43,939 nucleotides of DNA from Candidatus Anoxychlamydiales bacterium (GCA_011065175.1 JAAKFE010000003.1:1-43939), one strand, 5' to 3'. Shown: positions 9,456-16,189, numbered from the stretch's first letter. Translations and numbers: made by a program. Notes: a model not told the origin generated them from the sequence alone.

Positions 9456-9485
9456 TTGACAAATATCTAGAAATACAAATATAAT
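9456..9485 (+). promoter_or_regulatory. Consensus sigma-70 type promoter of the symporter operon
   Basis: TTGACA at 9456-9461 and TATAAT at 9480-9485, separated by 18 bases. Both hexamers are perfect consensus, rare in this AT-rich window. Transcription would start near 9492, just before the hairpin and the His-rich small ORF. Confidence 0.7.
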
Positions 9486-9499
9486 AATTGTAGTTTTCA

Positions 9500-9514
9500 G
9501 AGACAACAGGTCTC
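9500..9514 (+). promoter_or_regulatory. Hairpin directly before the small-ORF ribosome site
   Basis: GAGAC (9500-9504), loop AACAG, GTCTC (9510-9514): a perfect 5-bp stem at the expected 5' end of the mRNA. It ends three bases before the AAAGGAG Shine-Dalgarno at 9517-9523. It may stabilise the 5' end or affect initiation. Confidence 0.4.
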
Positions 9515-9529
9515 ACAAAGGAGAAAAAC

Positions 9530-9661
9530 ATGAAAATACAATCAAAGGCAGACAGTTCAGAGTCTTTTGATTTAATAAAGGACTCTACTAATTTATTTAT
9601 TATTTTTTCATTTACTTCTATTTTCTCTCATTCTCATCATCATTTAATCCATCTTCATTAA
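9530..9661 (+). CDS. 43-aa ORF with His-rich C-terminus, possible leader peptide
   Basis: ATG 9530 sits six bases after an AAAGGAG ribosome site and about 38 bases after the predicted transcription start. The 43-aa product begins MKIQSKADSSESF, has a hydrophobic middle (LFIIFSFTSIF) and ends SHSHHHLIHLH, six His in the last ten residues. Position, strong initiation signals and clustered codons for one amino acid resemble attenuator leader peptides such as that of the enteric histidine operon. The downstream genes are a symporter, racemase and dipeptidase, not histidine biosynthesis, so sensing of histidyl-tRNA is only a hypothesis. It could also be a small metal-binding membrane peptide. Confidence 0.45.
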   Translation: MKIQSKADSSESFDLIKDSTNLFIIFSFTSIFSHSHHHLIHLH

Positions 9662-9702
9662 ATTTTAATTTTTAACAAATTAGTTTAAAAAACTGGATGT
9701 TA

Positions 9703-9753
9703 AAGAAGTAGCATATTTGCATATGTAGATTTTTAGAATCTATATCACTTCTT
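9703..9753 (+). promoter_or_regulatory. Predicted three-way-junction leader RNA upstream of the symporter
   Basis: AAGAAGT (9703-9709) pairs perfectly with ACTTCTT (9747-9753). Between them are two hairpins: CATAT-TTGC-ATATG (9712-9725) and TAGATT-TTTAG-AATCTA (9726-9742). Together they form a compact three-helix element between the small ORF and ATG 9815. It has no T tract, so it is not an obvious terminator. Pairs are mostly A-U, so stability is uncertain. Confidence 0.4.
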
Positions 9754-9814
9754 AAATATCTATTTTCTAAGAGTAAAAAATTTAAATTAACAATAAAAAA
9801 TACAGGATTTTTAT

Positions 9815-11179
9815 ATGAATATTCCATTTTTTTTAGCAATTACAGCTCTATTGGGGAGCATATATATTTGGATAGGAAAGCGTTCTTCCAAAAACGTTCA
9901 GACAAATGATGATTATTTTTTAATGGGTAGAAAGCTTGGTTTTTTTCAACTGAGCTTGACCCTTTTAGCTACTCAGCTTGGAGGAGGATCTCTGTTAGGT
10001 GCAGCTCAAGAAGCTTATCAAAAAGGCTGGATTGTCCTCTTTTATCCTCTAGGAGCATGTCTTGGCCTTTTTGCTCTTGGCATGGGTTTTGGAGGGAAAT
10101 TACGAAAATTAAATATTTCTACAATAGCAGAAATTTTTGAAAAAATTTATAGATCTCGTCGTCAAAGGTTGATAGCTTCCGGATTATCAATTCTTGCATT
10201 GTTTTTTATTTTGGTAGCTCAAGGGATTGCTGCTAAAAATTTTTTTATAGCTATGAATTTCCAATCCCCAATTATATTTATTCTTTTCTGGGCCATTCTC
10301 ATAGCATACACTGTCATGGGGGGATTAAAAGCCGTTGTAAATACTGATATATTGCAGGCTTTGTTTATTCTTGTCACATTAGGTTTTGCATTTTTTTCTA
10401 TCAATTTTTCTAACATAGCAATATCTAAACATCAAGTATCCCCAAATTTGGGAATTTCAACAGTCCCATGGATATCTTGGTTTTTCATGCCGTTTCTTTT
10501 CATGCTCATTGAACAGGACATGGGACAAAGATGTTTTGCAGCAAAGAAGCCAAAAATAATTTCCATCTCAGCGGTAGTTGCCGGAATTCTTCTTTTAGTT
10601 AGTTCTAGCGTTGCTATTTATTTTGGTGTACTCGCAAAAAAATTAGGTATTCAAGCTTTGGGTAATGCAAGTATTCTAATTGAATCAGTCAAAGCTCTAA
10701 CTAATCCGGTTGTTACAACTTTATTTATGGGGGCTATCTTTATGGCTGTAATATCAACAGCAGATTCTATTCTTTGTTCGATAGGTTCAAATCTATCATA
10801 TGATTTTCTAGTTTCTAAAAAAATCTCAGCAAAAAAACAAGTTTGGATATCCAGAATGCTAACCTTAATAACAGGTCTTGGATCTCTTGGTCTTGTCTAT
10901 GTTTTCGATAATGTAGTTACTATGTTGATGTTTGCTTATGAGCTTTCTGTTTGCATCCTATTTGTTCCAATTACTCTAGCTATGCTCTCAAAAAATCCAT
11001 CACGCCTTGGCGCTTATTTCTCAATGGCTTTGGGGGCGATAGGTTTTGGCGTTTTCCGATTTATCTCTTTGCCAATTCCTAAAGAAGTGATGACATTATC
11101 TCTAAGTTTTATTGGTTATATGATAGGGAGAAAAATCGATTTGCAAAGAACTTATGTTAAACAAATTCAGGAGGAATAA
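9815..11179 (+). CDS. Solute:sodium symporter (SSS family)
   Basis: 454-aa integral membrane protein with about twelve to thirteen helices. The N-terminal YFLMGRKLGFFQLSLTLLATQLGGGSLLGAA segment and the later VMGGLKAVVNTDILQA stretch are typical of SSS symporters (PutP, PanF, SglT relatives). MAVISTADSILCSIGSNLSYD near residues 309-329 matches the helix 8 Ser/Thr sodium-site region. It should use a sodium gradient to import a small organic solute. It is the first structural gene of an operon: the racemase ATG follows its stop by two bases, after an AGGAGG-like ribosome site. Given its partners, an amino acid or D-Ala-D-Ala type dipeptide is a reasonable but unproven substrate. Confidence 0.85.
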   Translation: MNIPFFLAITALLGSIYIWIGKRSSKNVQTNDDYFLMGRKLGFFQLSLTLLATQLGGGSLLGAAQEAYQKGWIVLFYPLGACLGLFALGMGFGGKLRKLNISTIAEIFEKIYRSRRQRLIASGLSILALFFILVAQGIAAKNFFIAMNFQSPIIFILFWAILIAYTVMGGLKAVVNTDILQALFILVTLGFAFFSINFSNIAISKHQVSPNLGISTVPWISWFFMPFLFMLIEQDMGQRCFAAKKPKIISISAVVAGILLLVSSSVAIYFGVLAKKLGIQALGNASILIESVKALTNPVVTTLFMGAIFMAVISTADSILCSIGSNLSYDFLVSKKISAKKQVWISRMLTLITGLGSLGLVYVFDNVVTMLMFAYELSVCILFVPITLAMLSKNPSRLGAYFSMALGAIGFGVFRFISLPIPKEVMTLSLSFIGYMIGRKIDLQRTYVKQIQEE

Positions 11180-11181
11180 AT

Positions 11182-11901
11182 ATGCAAAATAGAAGAAAAA
11201 AAACAATTGGAATCATTGGTGGAGCTGGACCCATGGCAGGAGTCTTACTTATGCAAAAAATCATCACAATCTGTCAAAAAAAATATAAATGTATCAATGA
11301 TTTTGATTTTCCAAAAATAATTTTGTTGAGTTACCCGTTTGCTGAAATGCTTAAACCTCTTTCTTTTCAGCAAGATGAAAAAAAAGTGACTAAGCAACTA
11401 AAAGAAGCTCTAAAGTTTCTAAAGAATAGCGGTATGGATTACATCACAATTGCTTGCAATACTCTTCATGGCTTTATAAATGATACTTATCGAAATAAAC
11501 TGATCGGTTTAATTGCTGAAACAAAATCATTTTTATTGGAACAAAATCTATCTAAAGTTTTGGTTCTTTGTACTAAAACCTCAGGACTTAAAGGTCTTTT
11601 TTACAATTTTGCAAACACTAAGCTTCTATCACCGAAAGAGCTCCAATGGATAGAAGAGTTAATAAAAAAAGTATTAAGTGGAACCTTTTCTTTGCAAGAT
11701 CGTAAAAGCCTCGAAAATTTTATCTTATCAAGTATTAAAAAAGATCCAAGTATCAATGGAATCTTACTTGGTTGTACAGAATTATCTGTCCTGATGGACA
11801 ATTTTTCTAGAAACAATCCAAAGATAAAAATCATAGATCCTCTTGAGATTGTTTCAAATAAACTTTGTAAATTAGTTTTTAACAAACAAAGAGGAGAATA
11901 A
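11182..11901 (+). CDS. Aspartate/glutamate racemase family protein
   Basis: 239-aa cofactor-independent racemase of the Asp/Glu/hydantoin family. The N-terminal GIIGGAGPMAG (10-20) and the two catalytic cysteines in ACNTLH (C92) and GCTEL (C198) are all present; they act as the acid/base pair that inverts the alpha carbon. Length matches aspartate racemases and YgeA-like enzymes rather than the longer MurI. The gene lies between the symporter and a D-Ala-D-Ala dipeptidase in a tight operon, so it probably links imported amino acids to their D- or L- form. Whether it makes D-Glu/D-Asp for the cell wall or recovers L-amino acids from D-forms cannot be told from sequence. Confidence 0.87.
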   Translation: MQNRRKKTIGIIGGAGPMAGVLLMQKIITICQKKYKCINDFDFPKIILLSYPFAEMLKPLSFQQDEKKVTKQLKEALKFLKNSGMDYITIACNTLHGFINDTYRNKLIGLIAETKSFLLEQNLSKVLVLCTKTSGLKGLFYNFANTKLLSPKELQWIEELIKKVLSGTFSLQDRKSLENFILSSIKKDPSINGILLGCTELSVLMDNFSRNNPKIKIIDPLEIVSNKLCKLVFNKQRGE

Positions 11902-11903
11902 TT

Positions 11904-12035
11904 ATGAATAAAATATCTAGATTTACAAAAGAAAAAATCACGATCACATTTTTGCCTTTTGAGAGGAAAGAAGAGGGTAAAAAATTCATTATACAAGATG
12001 ATAATTTAGAATTATTAACGAGGTTAAAAATATGA
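11904..12035 (+). CDS. 43-aa unrecognised ORF coupled to the dipeptidase gene
   Basis: ATG 11904 follows a GAGGAG ribosome site two bases after the racemase stop, and the frame ends in TGA 12033-12035, sharing ATGA with the dipeptidase start at 12032. The 43-aa product (MNKISRFTKEKITITFLPFE then RKEEGKKFIIQDDNLELLTR) is charged, without a signal peptide or membrane segment. The spacing on both sides strongly suggests it is translated. It may simply couple translation of the dipeptidase, or be a small partner protein. I recognise no family. Confidence 0.6.
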   Translation: MNKISRFTKEKITITFLPFERKEEGKKFIIQDDNLELLTRLKI

Positions 12036-12688
12036 TATACTATATAGATTTAAAAGAGATTATTATAAAAGATTGTAAAGAAGAACTTCTTGATGTTTCT
12101 AAATATTTGCCAGAAGTTTCTCTTAGATATCAGCAATCTGATATGTATGCTTACACAAAAAACATTTTTTTTCTTCGTAAAAGTTGCATTCAAATGTTAA
12201 AAAAAGCATCTGAGTTTCTTAAAGAGGCGCTACCAAATGCCAAACTTTTAGTTGTCTATGCTTATCGTCACCCTGAAGTTCAACAAAAGTATTTTCGTAA
12301 GCAGTATGATTTAATGAAACAAAAATATAATTTTTTGGAAAAAGATGAGTTATTTGAAAAAGTTCACCAATTGATAGCTGTTCCTGAAGTTGCGGGACAC
12401 CCAACTGGAGGATCAATCGATTTGACTATTCAAGTTGAGGGTAAAACCCTTGATATGGGTACGAAAATAGCAGATTTTAATGATAGCGAAAAAATAAAGC
12501 CTTTTTCGAAAGACATGACAGATGTTCAACAAAAAAATCGATTACTACTTAGAACTATTATGGTACAAGCTGGATTTGCTCCCTTTGACGGAGAATGGTG
12601 GCATTTTTCCTATGGAGACAAAGAATGGGCATGTTATTATAAAAAGCCATACGCTATTTATGAACAAGTTTTTTTGATCAAAAAATGA
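12032..12688 (+). CDS. D-Ala-D-Ala dipeptidase (VanX/DdpX type, peptidase M15D)
   Basis: 218-aa zinc dipeptidase that would hydrolyse D-Ala-D-Ala. The metal ligands are visible as H123 and D130 in GHPTGGSIDLT and H191 in EWWHF, with catalytic E188 and the transition-state Arg79 in YAYRHPE. In VanX the same set is R71, H116, D123, E181 and H184, so the spacing is preserved almost exactly. No signal peptide is seen, implying a cytoplasmic enzyme. Its start overlaps the upstream 43-aa ORF by four bases. In bacteria with DdpX the enzyme recovers D-alanine from wall turnover; here it may do the same for residual chlamydial peptidoglycan, or use host- or neighbour-derived muropeptides. A long-stem terminator follows. 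Confidence 0.9.
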   Translation: MIYYIDLKEIIIKDCKEELLDVSKYLPEVSLRYQQSDMYAYTKNIFFLRKSCIQMLKKASEFLKEALPNAKLLVVYAYRHPEVQQKYFRKQYDLMKQKYNFLEKDELFEKVHQLIAVPEVAGHPTGGSIDLTIQVEGKTLDMGTKIADFNDSEKIKPFSKDMTDVQQKNRLLLRTIMVQAGFAPFDGEWWHFSYGDKEWACYYKKPYAIYEQVFLIKK

Positions 12689-12690
12689 TC

Positions 12691-12748
12691 AAAAAAGGAC
12701 ACAGTTTATTCCACAGTTAAAAAAGAGAACTTGTGCCGTGTCTTTTTT
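12691..12748 (+). terminator. Long-stem terminator of the symporter operon
   Basis: AAAAAAGGACAC (12691-12702) pairs with GTGTCTTTTTT (12738-12748), giving about 11 bp with one G-U. The long loop contains a weaker CACAGTT/AACTTGTG pairing, and the 3' arm is the T tract itself. It starts three bases after the dipeptidase stop. Confidence 0.5.
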
Positions 12749-12750
12749 CG

Positions 12751-12880
12751 TCAGGTAAGTATTTAGAGAATGTATCAAAGAAAAAAATTAATGTATTTGT
12801 TTTGAAAATATACGTCCTTTTTTTGACAAATTAATTTTTTTGCTTTAAATATGAAGTATAAGGAAAAAATAAAGAGTCAC
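12751..12880 (+). repeat. Duplicate of the promoter/leader of the aspD-linked antiporter
   Basis: This stretch matches 16055-16187 base for base over most of its length, including TTGACA (12823-12828), a 17-base gap, TAAATA (12846-12851) and the final AAAGAGTCAC. In the other copy that string is followed two bases later by the antiporter ATG; here it runs into unrelated sequence and no start codon. It is therefore an orphan promoter copy, probably all that remains of the front of a third antiporter gene. Confidence 0.8.
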
Positions 12881-12953
12881 TTTTTTCCTGTAAGTATTCA
12901 AAATCGACTTCATAAGGAATAAATTTTTCAAATTCCAGATCTTTATTTTTCAT
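12831..12953 (-). pseudogene. Short unassigned ORF fragment
   Basis: A 40-residue frame from ATG 12953 reads MKNKDLEFEKFIPYEVDFEY and continues LQEKSDSLFFPYTSYLKQKN. It overlaps the orphan promoter copy on the other strand. The composition looks protein-like and the frame is open about ten codons further upstream, so it may be the tail of a decayed gene. No family recognised; it may be chance. Confidence 0.25.
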
Positions 12954-13005
12954 CTTAAACAGAGGCGCGATCAAATTGGAAGCTATTTATTGTTAGATAT
13001 TATCC

Positions 13006-13134
13006 GGGACTGTTGAGATCTAAAAAAAAATTAATAAAAAATTTAGAAAAATAACTTCTCAAATCAAAATAAAAGATAGTAGAAATCATTTTTTTTTATT
13101 TTTTATGAAAATAATTTCAGATTTCAACAGTCCC
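13006..13134. mobile_element. 129-bp MITE-like element with 16-bp inverted ends
   Basis: GGGACTGTTGAGATCT (13006-13021) and AGATTTCAACAGTCCC (13119-13134) are inverted repeats with one mismatch over 16 bases. The interior is very AT-rich and non-coding, as in a miniature inverted-repeat transposable element moved in trans. No clear target-site duplication is visible. The right end interrupts a decayed toxin fragment: its last codons (RDC) and stop come from the terminal repeat. The ends resemble IS5-group termini only superficially. Confidence 0.65.
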
Positions 13135-13343
13135 TATATCTACCTGATAATTCTCGAATTCTTTTACTAGAACCTATATTTCCTATATATTTTCCTTTTG
13201 GTTTTACAATATCTAAAACATTTTTTACTTGAATATTTGGAGGAGGAAGAATCGCATTTGACCAATCTTTTTCTTTTGCTCGTTTTGCTTCATTAGTGTG
13301 ATGATCCGATTGGATTTGTAGCAAAAAGTGTTTTCTTGCGCTG
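13135..13343 (-). pseudogene. Decayed copy of the toxin pre-C-terminal region
   Basis: On the minus strand this segment encodes ATN ... QSD.HTNEAKRAKEKDWSN, AILPPP and NVLDIVKPKGKYIGN, clearly the same region as AKEKDWSNAILPPP...DVLNIIKPKGQWTGN in the intact toxin at 14295-15872. One extra C after the ATN codons shifts the frame, and the copy stops at the inverted-repeat element before the toxin's catalytic part. About 20 codons (SGILKNAKALSS region) of the intact gene are also absent. It is non-functional alone but records a second toxin cassette. Confidence 0.75.
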
Positions 13344-13406
13344 AAATGTGTTAAAAAATTAGATCTAAGTCAGGTTAAGTCTTGTCTACTAAATCTTATT
13401 AGAAAT

Positions 13407-13706
13407 TTATTTTTGATCTTGATTACTTTGAATTAATAATTTTTTAGCCTTTTTAAATATCTGAATAAATTCTTCATAAGAAAAATCCCAATATTCTTTT
13501 CCTATCGGTGGATATAATTTTATTTCAATATTCTCAACTCCTTTATCTTGATTTAAAACCGCTAATACTTCTTGTTTATGAATAATTTTAAGATTTTCAT
13601 CATTAGATTCTAAAAAATTATTATTTTGGGGAATATAAACTATATTCACAACCATACCTTCATAATCTAAATCGCTGCTAACTTCTAAATTAAAATAATT
13701 TTTCAT
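13407..13706 (-). CDS. Putative immunity protein, second cassette
   Basis: ATG 13706 with an upstream GGAG gives a 99-aa acidic protein, MKNYFNLEVSSDLDYEGMVV onward, containing IEIKLYPPIGKEYWDFSYEE and ending in a basic tail. An in-frame start 15 bases upstream is less likely because it lacks a ribosome site. Size, acidity, lack of signal peptide and position beside a toxin gene and a toxin fragment are those of an immunity protein. I cannot assign it to a named Imm family. No intact toxin lies directly upstream of it, so it may now be an orphan protecting against toxins of related strains. Confidence 0.55.
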   Translation of the reverse strand: MKNYFNLEVSSDLDYEGMVVNIVYIPQNNNFLESNDENLKIIHKQEVLAVLNQDKGVENIEIKLYPPIGKEYWDFSYEEFIQIFKKAKKLLIQSNQDQK

Positions 13707-13728
13707 ATTGAGACTCCACAAATCCTTT

Positions 13729-13831
13729 TAATATTTCTTAATTTTAATAATTTCAATAATTATTGTTTATATAATTCCTTTTTTAATCCATCGATTAAAA
13801 AAAGAATCTTGGAATGTTAAAAGCAAATAAA
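13729..13831 (+). pseudogene. Isolated 3' end of a GadC-type antiporter gene
   Basis: This 103-bp stretch is nearly identical to 9195-9297, the last 33 codons and stop of the first antiporter gene; I count only a few substitutions, for example GGAATG for GGTTTG. The reading frame for the tail (IIVYIIPFLIHRLKKESW) and its TAA are intact, but nothing precedes it. With the orphan promoter at 12751-12880 it brackets the place where a third antiporter gene seems to have been. Confidence 0.8.
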
Positions 13832-13896
13832 CAATGAATTGACTTTTTTTGTGAAATTTCATTTTTATAAGATCTATGACAATCCATTATTTCAGA

Positions 13897-14295
13897 TTAA
13901 TTTTCATCCCTATAAAATGGATCATCTTCCAATTCTGGTAATTTATTTAGATATTCAAATTCTTTTTTTCCTTTTTCTGTTATATCAAACCAAACTATTT
14001 CATGAGGATACAATTCCCTGCCTAAATTATCCCATTTAATCTTTATTTCTTTGATTATTTCTATTATTTCTTTATCCCAAACTTTAAAAGTATTGTCTTT
14101 TTGTAAAAATCCTGCTTCAATTACCCCTTCTTCTAATAAATTTTTAACAATTTCTAAAGTAGTATTTTTTAATACTTCCAAATCTTCATAATGATAAAAT
14201 TCTTCCACAAAACTAAAAACAGAAAATAAAGGTGTCCAATCTTCTATACACCAAGCTAAAATATTTAATTTGGTTTTTTCATATCTTATATCCAT
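13897..14295 (-). CDS. Probable immunity protein for the adjacent toxin
   Basis: 132-aa acidic cytoplasmic protein (MDIRYEKTKLNILAWCIEDW onward). Its ATG overlaps the toxin stop as TAATG, and an AGAGGAG ribosome site lies inside the end of the toxin gene, so translation of the two is coupled. It has several helical stretches (LEIVKNLLEEGVIEAGFL, EIIEIIKEIKIKW) and an acidic end (LEDDPFYRDEN). No named family is recognised. Placement directly behind a secreted polymorphic toxin, small size and acidity are the usual marks of immunity genes, whose products bind and block the toxin in the producer and its sisters. Confidence 0.65.
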   Translation of the reverse strand: MDIRYEKTKLNILAWCIEDWTPLFSVFSFVEEFYHYEDLEVLKNTTLEIVKNLLEEGVIEAGFLQKDNTFKVWDKEIIEIIKEIKIKWDNLGRELYPHEIVWFDITEKGKKEFEYLNKLPELEDDPFYRDEN

Positions 14296-15872
14296 TACTC
14301 CTCTAAAAATTTGATTTTAATATTATTTTTTAATCCCTCTAATTTAACATCTATTGTCGGTGGTCCTGATTTAGAAAAGGATCTATATGTGATATAAGTA
14401 TCATCGGATAATTTATATATTTTTGTCAGATTATCTTGATATATAACTTTGCCATTTTTTGTTAATTCATCAAATATTTGTACAGCCTCGTTTTGTCCTC
14501 CTTTAAAAAGTCTAATACGAGATTTGGTTCCTTTATTTCCGGTCCATTGTCCCTTAGGTTTTATGATATTTAAAACATCTTTTCTAGTTTGAATAGATGA
14601 TAAGGCTTTAGCATTTTTTAATATTCCGCTTGGAGGAGGGAGAATCGCATTTGACCAATCTTTTTCTTTAGCTTCTTTAGCTTCAGTAGTGTACTGATCC
14701 GATTGATTTGTAGCAAATACTTGATCAATTTTTTGATGTCCTTGAAAAACGGTTTCTTCATATCTTTCTACCATTGATTTTTCGGCATCACCACACAAAC
14801 TATTATTTTGCATATCATCTATAAATTGATCTGGAATGATTTTTTTAGAACAATCTCCAATTTCTTGCATTGTTCCTGGAATAGTTTTTACATAGTCTGA
14901 AACTTCATCTAAAACCTTATGTGAAAGTTGAGCTCCGCTTTCTCTTAAGATTTCTTTAGTTTTATCCCATAAATTTTGATCTGTTTCAGGTGAATTTAAA
15001 TGATTATTATCCTGCAGATCAGCTTTAAAGGAAGAAATATTTTCTTCTAAAACTTCTGTAAATAAATGTTTTTTATTTTCTATGATATGATCTGAAGATT
15101 CGTTATCTTCATTGTTAAAATGATTATTATTTTCTTTTTCAATTTCTACAGGAGTACTTTCTTTGGTCTCTGGTTGACTAGTTTCAAATTTGCTTGAAGC
15201 TACAGCGCCAGCAGCGCCCGCACCAGCAGCGCCTGCAGCTGCAGCAGCTGAGGCGGTCGCTACTACAGCTACAGTTATAACAGTAACAGCTGTTACAACA
15301 ACAGCGCCGATAATGATCTCTTTTTTGTGTTTTTTTACGAACTTTTTAGTATGTTTCCATTGTTTTTTAATCCAGCTTTTACAGAGAACAACATCATAGT
15401 GATCATTGCTATAGAAAACAGCCGGTACAATTATGTACTCATTATTAGAACTAAGAGGTGAAGCATATTCGAATGAATCCCTCTCTTCGCTTAGTAATTT
15501 TTCAATATCATTTTTTAGCTTTAGATCTTCATAAGAATTATCTATAAGAATTCCCTCTTTTGCTAAGATGGCAAGGAATTGATTCAATTTTTCTAGGTTG
15601 AGAGAGGAGTATTTTTTCTCAAGCTCTCCCGATTCTAATTCATCGAGAAGATTAATTATTTCATCATATGACAAAAGATAGTTTTCTAAGAGGTTATGCC
15701 AATCTTGCGTTTCTAAGTTGGCTTTCTGTAAATCAATAAGACTTTCAAATTTATTTAGAACTTCTGGAGAATGAGAATTATCGATTGTAGATGCCTGAAT
15801 TTGAGAATTAAAAATAAAAAATATAAAAGTTTGAAGAAGAAAGAGATTAAAAATGCATTTAATTTGTTTCAC
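14295..15872 (-). CDS. Secreted polymorphic toxin with C-terminal nuclease-like domain
   Basis: 525-aa protein from GTG 15872. In order: a signal peptide (1-28, IFNLFLLQTFIFFIFNSQIQA), a helical region, a basic stretch KKQWKHTKKFVKKHKKE followed by a hydrophobic helix (about 187-210) and an Ala/Gly-rich segment, an acidic linker, a helical middle, then AKEKDWSNAILPPP and a C-terminal domain of about 85 residues with RIRLFKGGQNEA, ITYRSFSKSGPPTIDVKLEG and KIKF. From memory such tails recur in LXG, Rhs and other polymorphic toxins assigned to RNase-like BECR folds; the exact family is not certain. The immunity gene is coupled downstream. It is divergent from the antiporter/aspD operon. Delivery could be Sec plus another export step. 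Confidence 0.7.
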   Translation of the reverse strand: MKQIKCIFNLFLLQTFIFFIFNSQIQASTIDNSHSPEVLNKFESLIDLQKANLETQDWHNLLENYLLSYDEIINLLDELESGELEKKYSSLNLEKLNQFLAILAKEGILIDNSYEDLKLKNDIEKLLSEERDSFEYASPLSSNNEYIIVPAVFYSNDHYDVVLCKSWIKKQWKHTKKFVKKHKKEIIIGAVVVTAVTVITVAVVATASAAAAAGAAGAGAAGAVASSKFETSQPETKESTPVEIEKENNNHFNNEDNESSDHIIENKKHLFTEVLEENISSFKADLQDNNHLNSPETDQNLWDKTKEILRESGAQLSHKVLDEVSDYVKTIPGTMQEIGDCSKKIIPDQFIDDMQNNSLCGDAEKSMVERYEETVFQGHQKIDQVFATNQSDQYTTEAKEAKEKDWSNAILPPPSGILKNAKALSSIQTRKDVLNIIKPKGQWTGNKGTKSRIRLFKGGQNEAVQIFDELTKNGKVIYQDNLTKIYKLSDDTYITYRSFSKSGPPTIDVKLEGLKNNIKIKFLEE

Positions 15873-15908
15873 AATAAACTCGTAATTAAAAAAAAATAAA
15901 TTGTTGCT

Positions 15909-15937
15909 AAAATAGATTAGGTGCAGAAAAAAATCAA
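15909..15937 (-). promoter_or_regulatory. Possible toxin promoter
   Basis: Read on the minus strand, TTGATT (15937-15932) and TATTTT (15914-15909) are 17 bases apart, placing the start of transcription about 30 bases before the GTG. The match is imperfect in an AT-rich spacer, so chance is possible. Confidence 0.35.
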
Positions 15938-16054
15938 GTGTTTAATGATAAAAACATTTCTAGGCATTGATTATTTAAGGCTAATTTTATCATATTTTAT
16001 AAAACACAAGTAAAAAAAATAAGTAAAGAAGAAGAAAGAAAAAAAGCACTTTAG

Positions 16055-16187
16055 TCAGATAAGCATTTAGAAAATGTATCAAAGAATTTTTTTTTAATGT
16101 GTTTATTTTGCAAATAAACATACTTTTTTTGACAAATTAATTTTTTTGCTTTAAATATAAGTTATAAAGAAAAAAATAAAGAGTCAC
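16055..16187 (+). promoter_or_regulatory. Promoter and leader of the antiporter-aspD operon
   Basis: TTGACA (16129-16134), 17 bases, TAAATA (16152-16157), then a short leader ending GAGTCAC two bases before ATG 16190. A near copy lies at 12751-12880, and conservation of both hexamers and their spacing supports function. The remainder of the 317-bp toxin/antiporter intergenic region (15873-16189) is AT-rich and holds no other feature that I can support. Confidence 0.55.
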
Positions 16188-16189
16188 TT

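Noticed and set aside
9530-9661. Histidine biosynthesis operon leader
   Set aside because: The His cluster resembles such leaders, but the genes after it are not for histidine synthesis, so only the general leader-peptide idea is kept.
12670-12685. TTTTTGATCAAAAA palindrome at the dipeptidase stop
   Set aside because: It is mostly homopolymer runs around GATC within the coding end; not convincing as a regulatory site.
15190-15399. Ala/Pro-rich open frame on the plus strand
   Set aside because: It is the antisense of the Ala/Gly-rich and hydrophobic part of the toxin; repeated GCN codons keep the opposite frame open. No ribosome site.
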